From NCBI RefSeq assembly GCF_000412185.1, contig NZ_ASJA01000011.1, forward strand, positions 49,245-113,244: DNA of 64,000 nucleotides. Reading direction: 5' to 3'. Source of the DNA: Euryhalocaulis caribicus. Lineage in GTDB: Bacteria; Pseudomonadota; Alphaproteobacteria; Caulobacterales; Maricaulaceae. The number at the start of each line of letters is the position of its first letter. Position 1 is the first letter of the stretch. Under the pieces are notes generated by a model. That model was not told the DNA's origin. It did not search any database and was given only the letters and a program-made list of their open reading frames with translations. The position numbers were made by a program, and so were the translations under genes. Below are positions 25,022 to 32,220 of this stretch, piece after piece.

Positions 25022-27127
25022 CTATTCGGCAGCCACGGTTTGCGGCGCGTCGACCGGCTCGTCCTCGCCGTCGTCCTCGTCAGAGAGGAAGGCCGGCAGG
25101 GCTTCAGCGTCGTCCCCTTCGGCATCTGAGGGAGTGCCGTCGTCGATGCCGGGCAGACGCAGCGGTTCGGGCAACCAGCCGCTGTCGGCGAGCAGCCGTT
25201 CGGCCTCCTTGGCCATGTCCGGCTTCTTCAGATGGTCGATGAGCTGCGCGGTTTCTTCGCCCTTGGCCTCGCGTACTGCTTCGAGGATACGGGGCTTGGT
25301 CACCCGGCCGAAATAGTTGTCGACCGTCGGCCGCCATCCGGCCTCCACCATGTCGAGCCCGACGGCGCGGGCGAGCCGGTCCGCCTCGTGGATACGCTGC
25401 TGAACGCCGCGCGCCGTCGGCCCCGCGCCATAGGGATTGGCCTTCTCGTAGAGCGCATTGACGCCGAAGGAGACGCAATGGGCGAGGAGCGCCATGCGGC
25501 TCGCATCGTCGAGACCGTCGATTTTCGCCCAGAGCGCCTCATCGTCTTCGAGGGGCAAGTCAGCCTTCCAGGCCTCGTGCCGATCGTCGACGGTCTTGGC
25601 GGCGGCGCTGTCTTTCAGGTCATCACCCTGGACCGGGAAATAGACTTGCCGAACCGATGCCTCCAGGCATCCCGGTGACGAGACGTGCTGGAAGGCGTCG
25701 CGCACCAGCTTGTGGATCAGCGCGGTCATCGCGACCGAAGGGTTGTCAGCCAGCGCATCGCGCAACGCCAGGGACCGATGTGCCGTCAGTTCGATCACCA
25801 GCCGCTCGGGCAGCGGCTTGATCGCATCGTCCTCCTCGTCCTGCGGCTCGGATTCGCCACCCACGGTAATGATGGTACGCTGCACGGTGCGGCGATCGGT
25901 TGCTGCGTCGCCATCGCATTTCGCGTCGTCGCCCTCGGACACTTCGTCCTCGGGGCGGACATAGCCACGCTCGACGGAAAGCTGGCCATCGTGGCGGATG
26001 CTGACGAATGAACCGGCGCGGCCGATCTCGGCAGGATCGTATTGCTTCGGCCGATCCTCAAACGCGTCGAGTGCTACCTCAATCTCGCCGAGCCGTTCAT
26101 CCACCTCGTCGGGCAGTTCGTCGGCCTCGGCATATTCGGCTTCCAGACGGTCGAACTCCTCGCGCAGTGCTTCGCGGGCGGCCCGTTCCTCGTCGGTGAG
26201 ATCGACCGGCGTGCCGGGGAGCGCCCGCAAGCCGTTGGTATGGCCATAGGGGAAATCGGCCGCGACCGAGATCCATTTCCAGCCCTCCTCGGCGATGGTC
26301 TCTGCCTCGGAAGTGAGCTTCTCGCCGACCAGCCGTTCGAGTAGGGCCACGTCCTCGATCCAGCCCCCGTCATCGTCCTGGAAGAGGTCGCGCAGGACGG
26401 CGCCGCCGACCTCTTCATAGGCTTCGATCGTGACGAAGCGCACGCGCCGGTCCGAGGCCCGCACGGTATTCTCGGTGAGCATGCGGCGGATCTGATAGGG
26501 CTCCTTCGACCAGCTATGCTCGATTGCCTCCCAGACCTGTTCCTGTCGGGCATGGTCGGTGGAAACCGTGAACGCCATGAGCTGATCGAGCGTCATGGCG
26601 TCCTCGGCGTAGAGGTCGAGGAGCTTTTCGGACACCGAAGCGAGCTTGAGGCGCTGCTTGACGGTGTTGACCGAAACAAAGAAGCGCGCTGCGATGTCTT
26701 CCTCGCTCAGGCCCTGCTCCCGGAAGGTCTGGAAGGCGCGGAACTGGTCGAGGGGATGCAGCGCTGCGCGCTGGACGTTTTCGGCGAGCGAGTCTTCCTC
26801 GGCCGAGATGTCGCTGTCCGCGGCGCGCACGTGGCACGGGACCGGCGCGGTCCGGGCCAACCGCTTCTTCTTGGCCAGAAGTTCGAGTGCCCGGAAGCGG
26901 CGGCCGCCGGCTGGAATCTCGAACATGCCGGTCTCCTTGCCTTCGCCGTCCACCACTGGTCGGACATTAAGGTTCTGCAGGAGGCCGCGGCGGGCAATGT
27001 CCTCGGCCAGGTCCTCGATCGAGACGCCGGCCTTGATGCGCCGGACGTTGGACTGGGAGAGGACGAGCTTGTTGAAGGGGATGTCGCGCGAGGCGCTGAG
27101 GATGACCTTCTTGGCTGCTGTCGCCAT
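25022..27127 (-). CDS. parB: ParB/RepB/Spo0J-family protein, long form
   Basis: The 701-aa protein has an N-terminal ParB nuclease-like CTP-binding domain (about 15-110: LVLSQSNVRRIKAGVSIEDL and the GRRFRALELL box). A central HTH (LSEEDIAARFFVSVNTVKQR, about 145-180) follows. The C-terminal region is long, acidic and mixed. This is more than double the usual ParB length, typical of the ICE/plasmid form that is separate from parA. Here parA is 16 kb away, so it may act in regulation or DNA protection rather than classical partition. It is preceded by leader copy B and followed by a terminator. Confidence 0.88.
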   Translation of the reverse strand: MATAAKKVILSASRDIPFNKLVLSQSNVRRIKAGVSIEDLAEDIARRGLLQNLNVRPVVDGEGKETGMFEIPAGGRRFRALELLAKKKRLARTAPVPCHVRAADSDISAEEDSLAENVQRAALHPLDQFRAFQTFREQGLSEEDIAARFFVSVNTVKQRLKLASVSEKLLDLYAEDAMTLDQLMAFTVSTDHARQEQVWEAIEHSWSKEPYQIRRMLTENTVRASDRRVRFVTIEAYEEVGGAVLRDLFQDDDGGWIEDVALLERLVGEKLTSEAETIAEEGWKWISVAADFPYGHTNGLRALPGTPVDLTDEERAAREALREEFDRLEAEYAEADELPDEVDERLGEIEVALDAFEDRPKQYDPAEIGRAGSFVSIRHDGQLSVERGYVRPEDEVSEGDDAKCDGDAATDRRTVQRTIITVGGESEPQDEEDDAIKPLPERLVIELTAHRSLALRDALADNPSVAMTALIHKLVRDAFQHVSSPGCLEASVRQVYFPVQGDDLKDSAAAKTVDDRHEAWKADLPLEDDEALWAKIDGLDDASRMALLAHCVSFGVNALYEKANPYGAGPTARGVQQRIHEADRLARAVGLDMVEAGWRPTVDNYFGRVTKPRILEAVREAKGEETAQLIDHLKKPDMAKEAERLLADSGWLPEPLRLPGIDDGTPSDAEGDDAEALPAFLSDEDDGEDEPVDAPQTVAAE

Positions 27128-27130
27128 GGT

Positions 27131-27218
27131 GAGTTACTCCGCGACGGGCACCGAGAGCCTCTCTCTCGGCTTGAAACCCGTCACGGAAAAGGGCGCAGCC
27201 CTCTCACTCTTCTTCGCT
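27131..27218 (-). ncRNA. Structured leader RNA, radC-motif-like, copy B
   Basis: In mRNA sense CCGTGACGGG (27186-27177) pairs with CCCGTCGCGG (27148-27139), a 10-bp stem with one G-U pair. Inside is a 7-bp hairpin CCGAGAG-AGAGG-CTCTCGG. A conserved GAGTGAGAGGG tract lies 5' of it. It ends 12 nt before the parB ATG. Compared with copy C the inner stem has changed on both sides (compensatory), while the AGAGG loop is kept. Confidence 0.7.
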
Positions 27219-27315
27219 GGCTCTCCGCCGGGAGACGGGATTTCAGGTACGCACTCGCTCATCTGACGTGGAGCGGGGTAAGCTATCTCGTAGCAGCAGT
27301 ACTGATGGTGATGAA

Positions 27316-28188
27316 ATGAACAAGAAAAAGCCTGGAGACGGCGAGTTTGATACTTGGCGTAGCTACTGGAACTTTCGTCGAGAAGTCATACGGGACTGGC
27401 GTTATGTCCGCTCGAAGCCGGCTGAAAGTTTCTTGGCGGCTGTCGCGGCCTCCTGTCACAAGCGTTCAGTCAATATTTCCCAAGGGCAGCATTTCTTTCG
27501 CGCCCAGGTCGCGCATAACGACGTATTCGAGCCAGACGTCGGCGAAAGCTTTCCCGGGCCCGCCCTTCCGACCCGGATGAACCCGTTGCGGGATCGTGCC
27601 AGAGAGGGTCGGGTGAATTCGAAAGGGATTCCCTGCCTCTACATGGCGAACGACAAACATACTGCATTGGCGGAAGCGAGGCCGTGGATCGGATCCTTGG
27701 TATCGCTTGGTGTTTTCCGGATGGAGCGGGCTCTTAAGGTTGTTGATTGTACCCGGGATGCGGATCGAAGTCGCTTCTTTCTCGAAGGCGAACCGGCTGC
27801 CGACGAGAGAGACCAGGTAGTCTGGAGCCATATGGCAAGCGCATTCAGGGAACCCGCGACTCGCGACGATGATGTCGCCGAGTATGCTCCGACGCAGATC
27901 ATCGCCGAGGTTTTCAGGTCTGAGGGATTTGACGGGGTCGCCTACCGAAGCGCGTTCGGAACGGATCGATTCAACATCGCGCTCTTCGATCTAGACGCTG
28001 CGAAGCTTGTCACATGCGCCTTGCATGAAGTCCGTGATGTCGAATTCAAACATGAAGAAACGACCAATCCATATTTCGTGCAGGTTGATGACGAGGGAAA
28101 ACCCGTCCTTGTCCGTAATGTGATTACCGATATCCGGCCCCTCGGCTCTACGAGCCCTGATGAAAGTCCCGAAAAAGACGGCGCTTAG
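27316..28188 (+). CDS. RES-domain protein (NAD-phosphorylase toxin-like)
   Basis: From ATG 27316 (MNKKKPGDGEFDTWRSYWNF) the product is 290 aa; an in-frame GTG at 27268 is possible. The C-terminal ~200 aa look like a RES domain: Arg in HFFRAQV, Tyr/Glu in CLYMANDKHTALAEARPW, and Ser in YRSAFGTDRFNIALFD. RES toxins degrade NAD+. An N-terminal helical part precedes the domain, as in long RES proteins. No Xre/antitoxin partner is adjacent: parB is divergent and ardC convergent (4-nt overlap of 3' ends). It may be a stand-alone defence effector. Confidence 0.7.
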   Translation: MNKKKPGDGEFDTWRSYWNFRREVIRDWRYVRSKPAESFLAAVAASCHKRSVNISQGQHFFRAQVAHNDVFEPDVGESFPGPALPTRMNPLRDRAREGRVNSKGIPCLYMANDKHTALAEARPWIGSLVSLGVFRMERALKVVDCTRDADRSRFFLEGEPAADERDQVVWSHMASAFREPATRDDDVAEYAPTQIIAEVFRSEGFDGVAYRSAFGTDRFNIALFDLDAAKLVTCALHEVRDVEFKHEETTNPYFVQVDDEGKPVLVRNVITDIRPLGSTSPDESPEKDGA

Positions 28189-29093
28189 TCGAGCAGTGCC
28201 AACAGCCAGTCGGCGGCCTTGCTTGCCTGGCTAGCAGCGCGGACGATGGCGCGATTGTCCTCGCGCAGCACTTCGAGCCAGGAGCCGATATAGTCGGCGT
28301 GCCGGACGGTCGGTGTGATACCGAGCGAGGCGCAGCAGAAGGCGGCATTGATCTCGGCGACAAGCTCCTCGAAGGCATATTTCTTGGTGCCGAAGGATCC
28401 GGAGAGATCACGCTCCAGACGCGAGGTATGGCCTGTCGCGTGGCCCAGTTCGTGCAACGCCGTGCGGTGCCAGTTGATGGGTTCGAAATAGGCCTGCGGC
28501 GGCGGCACCTGCACATAGTCGTGGGTCGGCACATAGAACGCCCGGTTGCCACCGATGCGGAAATCGATGCCGGTCGCGGCGATCAGCGCCTCAACGCGCG
28601 GTTCGATCAGGCCCGTCGGCACCGGTGGCGCCGTGATCGCTACATCCTCGGGCAGGTTCTCGCACTGATCGGTGTTGAAAACGGTGAAGCGCTTCAGGAA
28701 CGGGATCGCCTGGGCGTCCTCGCCGGTCTCGCGCGCACGGCGCTTCTCGTCCTCCGGCACGAATCGGTCGGCATAGACGACGGTGGTGCCGCGCTCGCCT
28801 TTGCGGACATTGCCGCCAAGCGACAGCGCCTGGCGGAAAGTCAGCCAGCTCTGGCCGGAAAAGCCGCGTTCGATCACGGCGCCCCAGAGGAGCAGGACGT
28901 TGATGCCCGAGTACTGACGATTGGTGGAGGCGTTCTTCGGAAGGCCAAGGGGCGCCTTCGCCGCCGACGTTCCCCAGGGCTGAACCCAAGGCACTCGGCC
29001 GGCCTCTAGCTCGGCGATGATCTTGTCGGTGATTTCGGAATAAAGATTGGTCCGGTCGCGCCGGGCGCCGGATTTGCGGGTCTGTCTGGACAT
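28185..29093 (-). CDS. ardC: ArdC-like anti-restriction protein with zincin domain
   Basis: The 302-aa protein has the ArdC N-terminal ssDNA-binding domain (about 14-150: YSEITDKIIAELEAGRVPWV, KNASTNRQYSGINVLLLWG and LGGNVRKGERGTTVVYADRF). A C-terminal metallopeptidase domain carries HELGHATGH and a downstream Glu (FEELVAEINAAF). ArdC protects entering single-stranded DNA from restriction in the recipient. It has leader copy C directly upstream and is convergent with the RES gene. Confidence 0.93.
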   Translation of the reverse strand: MSRQTRKSGARRDRTNLYSEITDKIIAELEAGRVPWVQPWGTSAAKAPLGLPKNASTNRQYSGINVLLLWGAVIERGFSGQSWLTFRQALSLGGNVRKGERGTTVVYADRFVPEDEKRRARETGEDAQAIPFLKRFTVFNTDQCENLPEDVAITAPPVPTGLIEPRVEALIAATGIDFRIGGNRAFYVPTHDYVQVPPPQAYFEPINWHRTALHELGHATGHTSRLERDLSGSFGTKKYAFEELVAEINAAFCCASLGITPTVRHADYIGSWLEVLREDNRAIVRAASQASKAADWLLALLD

Positions 29094-29094
29094 C

Positions 29095-29175
29095 GCGGTT
29101 CTCCGCGACGGGCGCCGGAGGCCTCTCCTCCGGTCCTCATCCCGTCACGGCAAACCGGTCCGCACTCTCACTCTA
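29095..29175 (-). ncRNA. Structured leader RNA, radC-motif-like, copy C
   Basis: In mRNA sense CCGTGACGGG (29150-29141) pairs with CCCGTCGCGG (29112-29103). Inside is CCGGAGG-AGAGG-CCTCCGG (29133-29115). The upstream GAGTGAGAGTGC tract (29174-29163) matches copy B. The element ends 9 nt before the ardC start. Same outer stem and loop as copy B, with base changes on both sides of the inner stem. Confidence 0.7.
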
Positions 29176-29340
29176 AAAGGGGGCGTTGCGGGGGAATTCC
29201 CCCGCTCGAAGGGGTCGGCCGAGACTACAGGCTTGGCCGCAGGGGAAGGCTTTCCCCTCCCGGATATTCAGGAAGTTCGTCTTCGTCCGGTGGCCACGAA
29301 TGCCCCAACCTGCTGCTGCCATGGGATAAAGATTGAAAAG
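29176..29340. other. Divergent promoter region between ardC and DUF6088
   Basis: About 165 bp holding the ardC promoter (upstream of leader copy C) and the left flank of the DUF6088 promoter. No further structure is evident apart from the palindrome that follows at 29341. Confidence 0.35.
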
Positions 29341-29368
29341 TGTCAGAAATCTGCGTATATTTCTGACA
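29341..29368. promoter_or_regulatory. Perfect 10-bp inverted repeat upstream of DUF6088 gene
   Basis: TGTCAGAAAT (29341-29350) and ATTTCTGACA (29359-29368) flank an 8-bp spacer. The right arm contains TATATT as a possible -10 and ends beside the AGGAA ribosome-binding site for GTG 29380. AbiEi-type antitoxins repress their own promoters by binding inverted repeats, so this is a likely autoregulatory operator. Confidence 0.7.
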
Positions 29369-29379
29369 GGAAATGACAC

Positions 29380-29973
29380 GTGCAAAGACTGACAGAACAA
29401 ATTCTCGCCCATGCGAAGAGATTGCCCGAAGGGGAACCTATCTCTGCCAAAGGCTTGCTCCATCTCGGAAAACGGGCCGCGGTGGATCAGGCCTTGTCGC
29501 GTCTTGCCGAGCGAGGCCACCTGATCCGAGCCGGTCGCGGTGTCTACCTTCGTCCCGTCGAAGGGCGGTTCGGCACACGCACACCTTCGGTGGAACAGGC
29601 GGTCGAGGCGCTTGGCAGGCAGCGCGGTGAAGTGATCGTATCTGCCGGTGCGGCGGCGGCAAATACGCTTGGCTTGACCACACAGGTGCCGGTTCGCTCG
29701 ATCTTTCTGACATCGGGTCGCAGCCGCAATACGAAGCTGGGCAAGCAGATCGTCGAGCTCCGGCACGCGCCGCGGTGGCAACTGGCGCTTGCCGACAGGC
29801 CGGCAGGTGAGGCAGTTCGCGCTCTGGCGTGGCTCGGTCCCGAACAAGCGGAACCGGCGCTCAAGAAATTGAAACGAACGCTGCCACCGAGCACGTTCGA
29901 GGAATTGGCGTCAGCGGCTCCGCAGTTTCCCACCTGGCTCGCGCAAAGCGTGGTCAAGGTCGCCTATGGCTGA
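29380..29973 (+). CDS. DUF6088/AbiEi-like antitoxin-type regulator, solitary
   Basis: The 197-aa protein starts at GTG 29380, 7 nt after AGGAA. The N-terminal winged HTH (ISAKGLLHLGKRAAVDQALS and RLAERGHLIRAGRGVYLRPV) and the C-terminal AbiEi-like part (ANTLGLTTQVPVRSIFLTSG) match DUF6088/AbiEi antitoxins. No AbiEii-type nucleotidyltransferase follows; the next gene is an RHH protein 145 bp downstream. It may therefore be an orphan antitoxin or a transcriptional controller of the defence operon beside it. Confidence 0.82.
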   Translation: MQRLTEQILAHAKRLPEGEPISAKGLLHLGKRAAVDQALSRLAERGHLIRAGRGVYLRPVEGRFGTRTPSVEQAVEALGRQRGEVIVSAGAAAANTLGLTTQVPVRSIFLTSGRSRNTKLGKQIVELRHAPRWQLALADRPAGEAVRALAWLGPEQAEPALKKLKRTLPPSTFEELASAAPQFPTWLAQSVVKVAYG

Positions 29974-30042
29974 GGCGTTCTTTCACTCTTTTAATGATTG
30001 CCCTGCAGGGTTGGAGCAGCGCATAAGTGTTGCAGGTAGAGT

Positions 30043-30065
30043 CAAAGTGCATCACTTTGTTGCAC
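30043..30065. promoter_or_regulatory. Overlapping inverted repeats upstream of the defence operon
   Basis: CAAAGTG-CAT-CACTTTG (30043-30059) is a perfect 7-bp dyad; GTGCA (30047-30051) and TGCAC (30061-30065) make a second, overlapping pair. They lie about 55-75 bp upstream of the RHH start at 30119. This is a likely operator for the RHH protein or the DUF6088 regulator. Confidence 0.6.
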
Positions 30066-30118
30066 TATCGATGTGAATCGGGCAGAGTGAACATAAAGGG
30101 AACATAGCGACAATCGTC

Positions 30119-30352
30119 ATGCCTGGAAAGCTCAGAAAATTCGGACCGCGTGTCACTGTCAGTCTCACTGGCGGTGACTACGACGCCCTGTCGATACTCG
30201 CTGAGAAAGACGACGTATCCGTGTCTTGGGTCGTGCGCCGCGCCATCGACGAGTATCTCGACAACCACGGCCATGAGGCCGAACCTGCTCTGCCGTTGCG
30301 TATGCCGCAGAAGGCCGAAAAGCCGGCTCACAGAGTGAGCGACAAACAATGA
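30119..30352 (+). CDS. Ribbon-helix-helix protein, first gene of the defence operon
   Basis: A 77-aa protein: PRVTVSLTGGDYDALSILAE and SVSWVVRRAIDEYLDNHG give the beta-strand, helix, helix arrangement of RHH/CopG regulators, with a flexible C-terminal tail. Its stop overlaps the ATG of the methylase (ATGA), so it is translated with the operon. It probably autoregulates through the inverted repeats at 30043-30065, controlling the level of the methylases and nuclease. Confidence 0.82.
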   Translation: MPGKLRKFGPRVTVSLTGGDYDALSILAEKDDVSVSWVVRRAIDEYLDNHGHEAEPALPLRMPQKAEKPAHRVSDKQ

Positions 30353-32220
30353 TTTACGAGGGGAAACCAGTGAAGCGCTTCAACGGATCGAAACAGAACA
30401 GGGCGACAAGCAAGCAGACCCTCAACGCGCTCTATGAGCGTGCTCTCCCAGCCAAGCGCACCGGTCCGCTCTATGGCGCGTTTCCCTATCCGACAAAAAT
30501 CTCCCCGGAAGCCATCGCTCTATATATAGCGTCCCATACGAAGCCGGGCGACACCGTGTTCGACGGGTTCGCTGGGAGTGGCACAACCGGGCTTGCCGCG
30601 CTGCTTTGCGAGAACCCGTCCGATGATCTGCGCGCCGAGGCGGACAGGCTCGGGCTGCAAGTTGAGTGGGGCGCACGGAACGCCGTGCTCTACGAACTCG
30701 GGGCGTTGGGTTCTTTTGTAGGGAAGACGCTGACCAGCCCGCCCGACCCCAAATCGTTTCGAAAGGCCGCAAGCAAGATCTTGAGCCGGGCCGAGAAGGA
30801 CACCGGCTGGATGTATGGAGCCATCGACCCTGATGGCAACAGAGGCGCGATCCGTCATGCGGTCTGGAGCGACCTGCTGCGGTGTCCGGCTTGCCGCCGG
30901 AAGGTCACTTTGTGGGATGCGTGCGTTTCGCTCCAACCCGCCAGCATCGACTCGGCGTTCCATTGCCCGCGCTGCAGTCACGAAGCGAGCTTCGACGAAA
31001 TTGAGCGACTTACCGAAACCGTGGCAGACGATGTGACGGGGGATAAGACCGAACGTCGGGCGCGGGAGATCGCACGCATTTATGGCGTCACAGGCAAAAC
31101 GCGGTGGTCGCGTTCACCCAGCAAAGCAGACATGGCATTGCTTGAGCGCATCGCGGATGAGCCCATTCCGGAATCCGTGCCGAACGTACTCATCCCTTGG
31201 GGCGATCTTTACCGGCGCGGCTACCATCAGGGTATTACCCACCTGCATCACTTCTATACCCGCCGGAACTTGATCGTGTTTGCCCGGCTCTGGGAATTGA
31301 CCGGAGACTATGAAGGCCGATTGCGCGACGCTCTGCGATTTTGGCTTCTGAGCTACAATGCAGCGCATGCGACCGTCATGACGCGTGTTGTCGCGAAGTC
31401 GGGGCAGAAAGACCTTGTGGTTACGAGCGCGCAGCCGGGCGTTCTCTATATCAGCGGTCTGCCGGTCGAGAAGAATCTGTTCGCCGGACTGCAACGCAAG
31501 CTCAAAACAATTGCGGAAGCGTTTTCGGTCATCCACGGGCGCGCTGGTAAGGTTGAGGTCTGTCAGGCGTCGAGCTGTGCTGTCGACCTATCCGACGGCA
31601 GTATCGACTACGTCTTCACCGACCCCCCGTTCGGCGGCAATATTCCCTATGCGGAAATCAGCTTCATCAATGAAGCTTGGCTGGGAGATTACACCGACCG
31701 GGCGGACGAGATCATAGTAAGCAATAGCCAGAAGAAGAACCTTTCGGAATATCAGGACCTTTTGACCACTGCTCTTTCGGAAGTGCGGCGTATTTTGAAA
31801 CCGCACGGGCAGGCCACACTTGTGTTCCACTCCGCATCGGCAGAGGTCTGGAACGCCTTGCAGACCGCCTATACCGGCGCGGGATTGAACGTGGAATGCG
31901 CAGGCGTTCTCGACAAAACGCAGGGCAGCTTCAAGCAGGTCACGACATCGGGCGCAGTGAGAGGTGATCCCGTGCTGCTGCTGGGGAAAGATCCTGCGAC
32001 CGAAGAGACGACGCCCGAATGTGTCTGGACAATTGCCGCGCAGCTCAGCGATGCCGCCCTCACACTTGATCCGTCAGAGCAGACTCCGCAAAGGCTCTAT
32101 TCACGGCTCGTCAGTTACTTCCTGACGAACCACCAGAAGGTGCCGCTTGACGCCGATGACTTCTATCGGTGGCACGATACGCACCATATGGCAAAGGCAG
32201 CCCACTGTGCGGGAGTATGA
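30349..32220 (+). CDS. DNA methyltransferase with internal zinc ribbon (defence operon M1)
   Basis: The 623-aa protein has a SAM-binding motif VFDGFAGSGTTG at about residue 70 and a catalytic TDPPFGGNIPYAE at about 424. A long insertion between them holds a zinc ribbon (CPAC near 178, CPRC near 205). The layout resembles the large DUF1156-related DNA methylases of defence islands, predicted to modify adenine-N6 or cytosine-N4. It is the second gene of the coupled operon: ATGA overlap upstream, about 70-nt overlap downstream. The target sequence is unknown. Confidence 0.85.
   Translation: MIYEGKPVKRFNGSKQNRATSKQTLNALYERALPAKRTGPLYGAFPYPTKISPEAIALYIASHTKPGDTVFDGFAGSGTTGLAALLCENPSDDLRAEADRLGLQVEWGARNAVLYELGALGSFVGKTLTSPPDPKSFRKAASKILSRAEKDTGWMYGAIDPDGNRGAIRHAVWSDLLRCPACRRKVTLWDACVSLQPASIDSAFHCPRCSHEASFDEIERLTETVADDVTGDKTERRAREIARIYGVTGKTRWSRSPSKADMALLERIADEPIPESVPNVLIPWGDLYRRGYHQGITHLHHFYTRRNLIVFARLWELTGDYEGRLRDALRFWLLSYNAAHATVMTRVVAKSGQKDLVVTSAQPGVLYISGLPVEKNLFAGLQRKLKTIAEAFSVIHGRAGKVEVCQASSCAVDLSDGSIDYVFTDPPFGGNIPYAEISFINEAWLGDYTDRADEIIVSNSQKKNLSEYQDLLTTALSEVRRILKPHGQATLVFHSASAEVWNALQTAYTGAGLNVECAGVLDKTQGSFKQVTTSGAVRGDPVLLLGKDPATEETTPECVWTIAAQLSDAALTLDPSEQTPQRLYSRLVSYFLTNHQKVPLDADDFYRWHDTHHMAKAAHCAGV

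Noticed and set aside
29974..30118. AbiEii toxin gene after the DUF6088 gene
   Set aside because: Only 145 bp separate it from the RHH gene, and the following genes are methylases without a nucleotidyltransferase motif.
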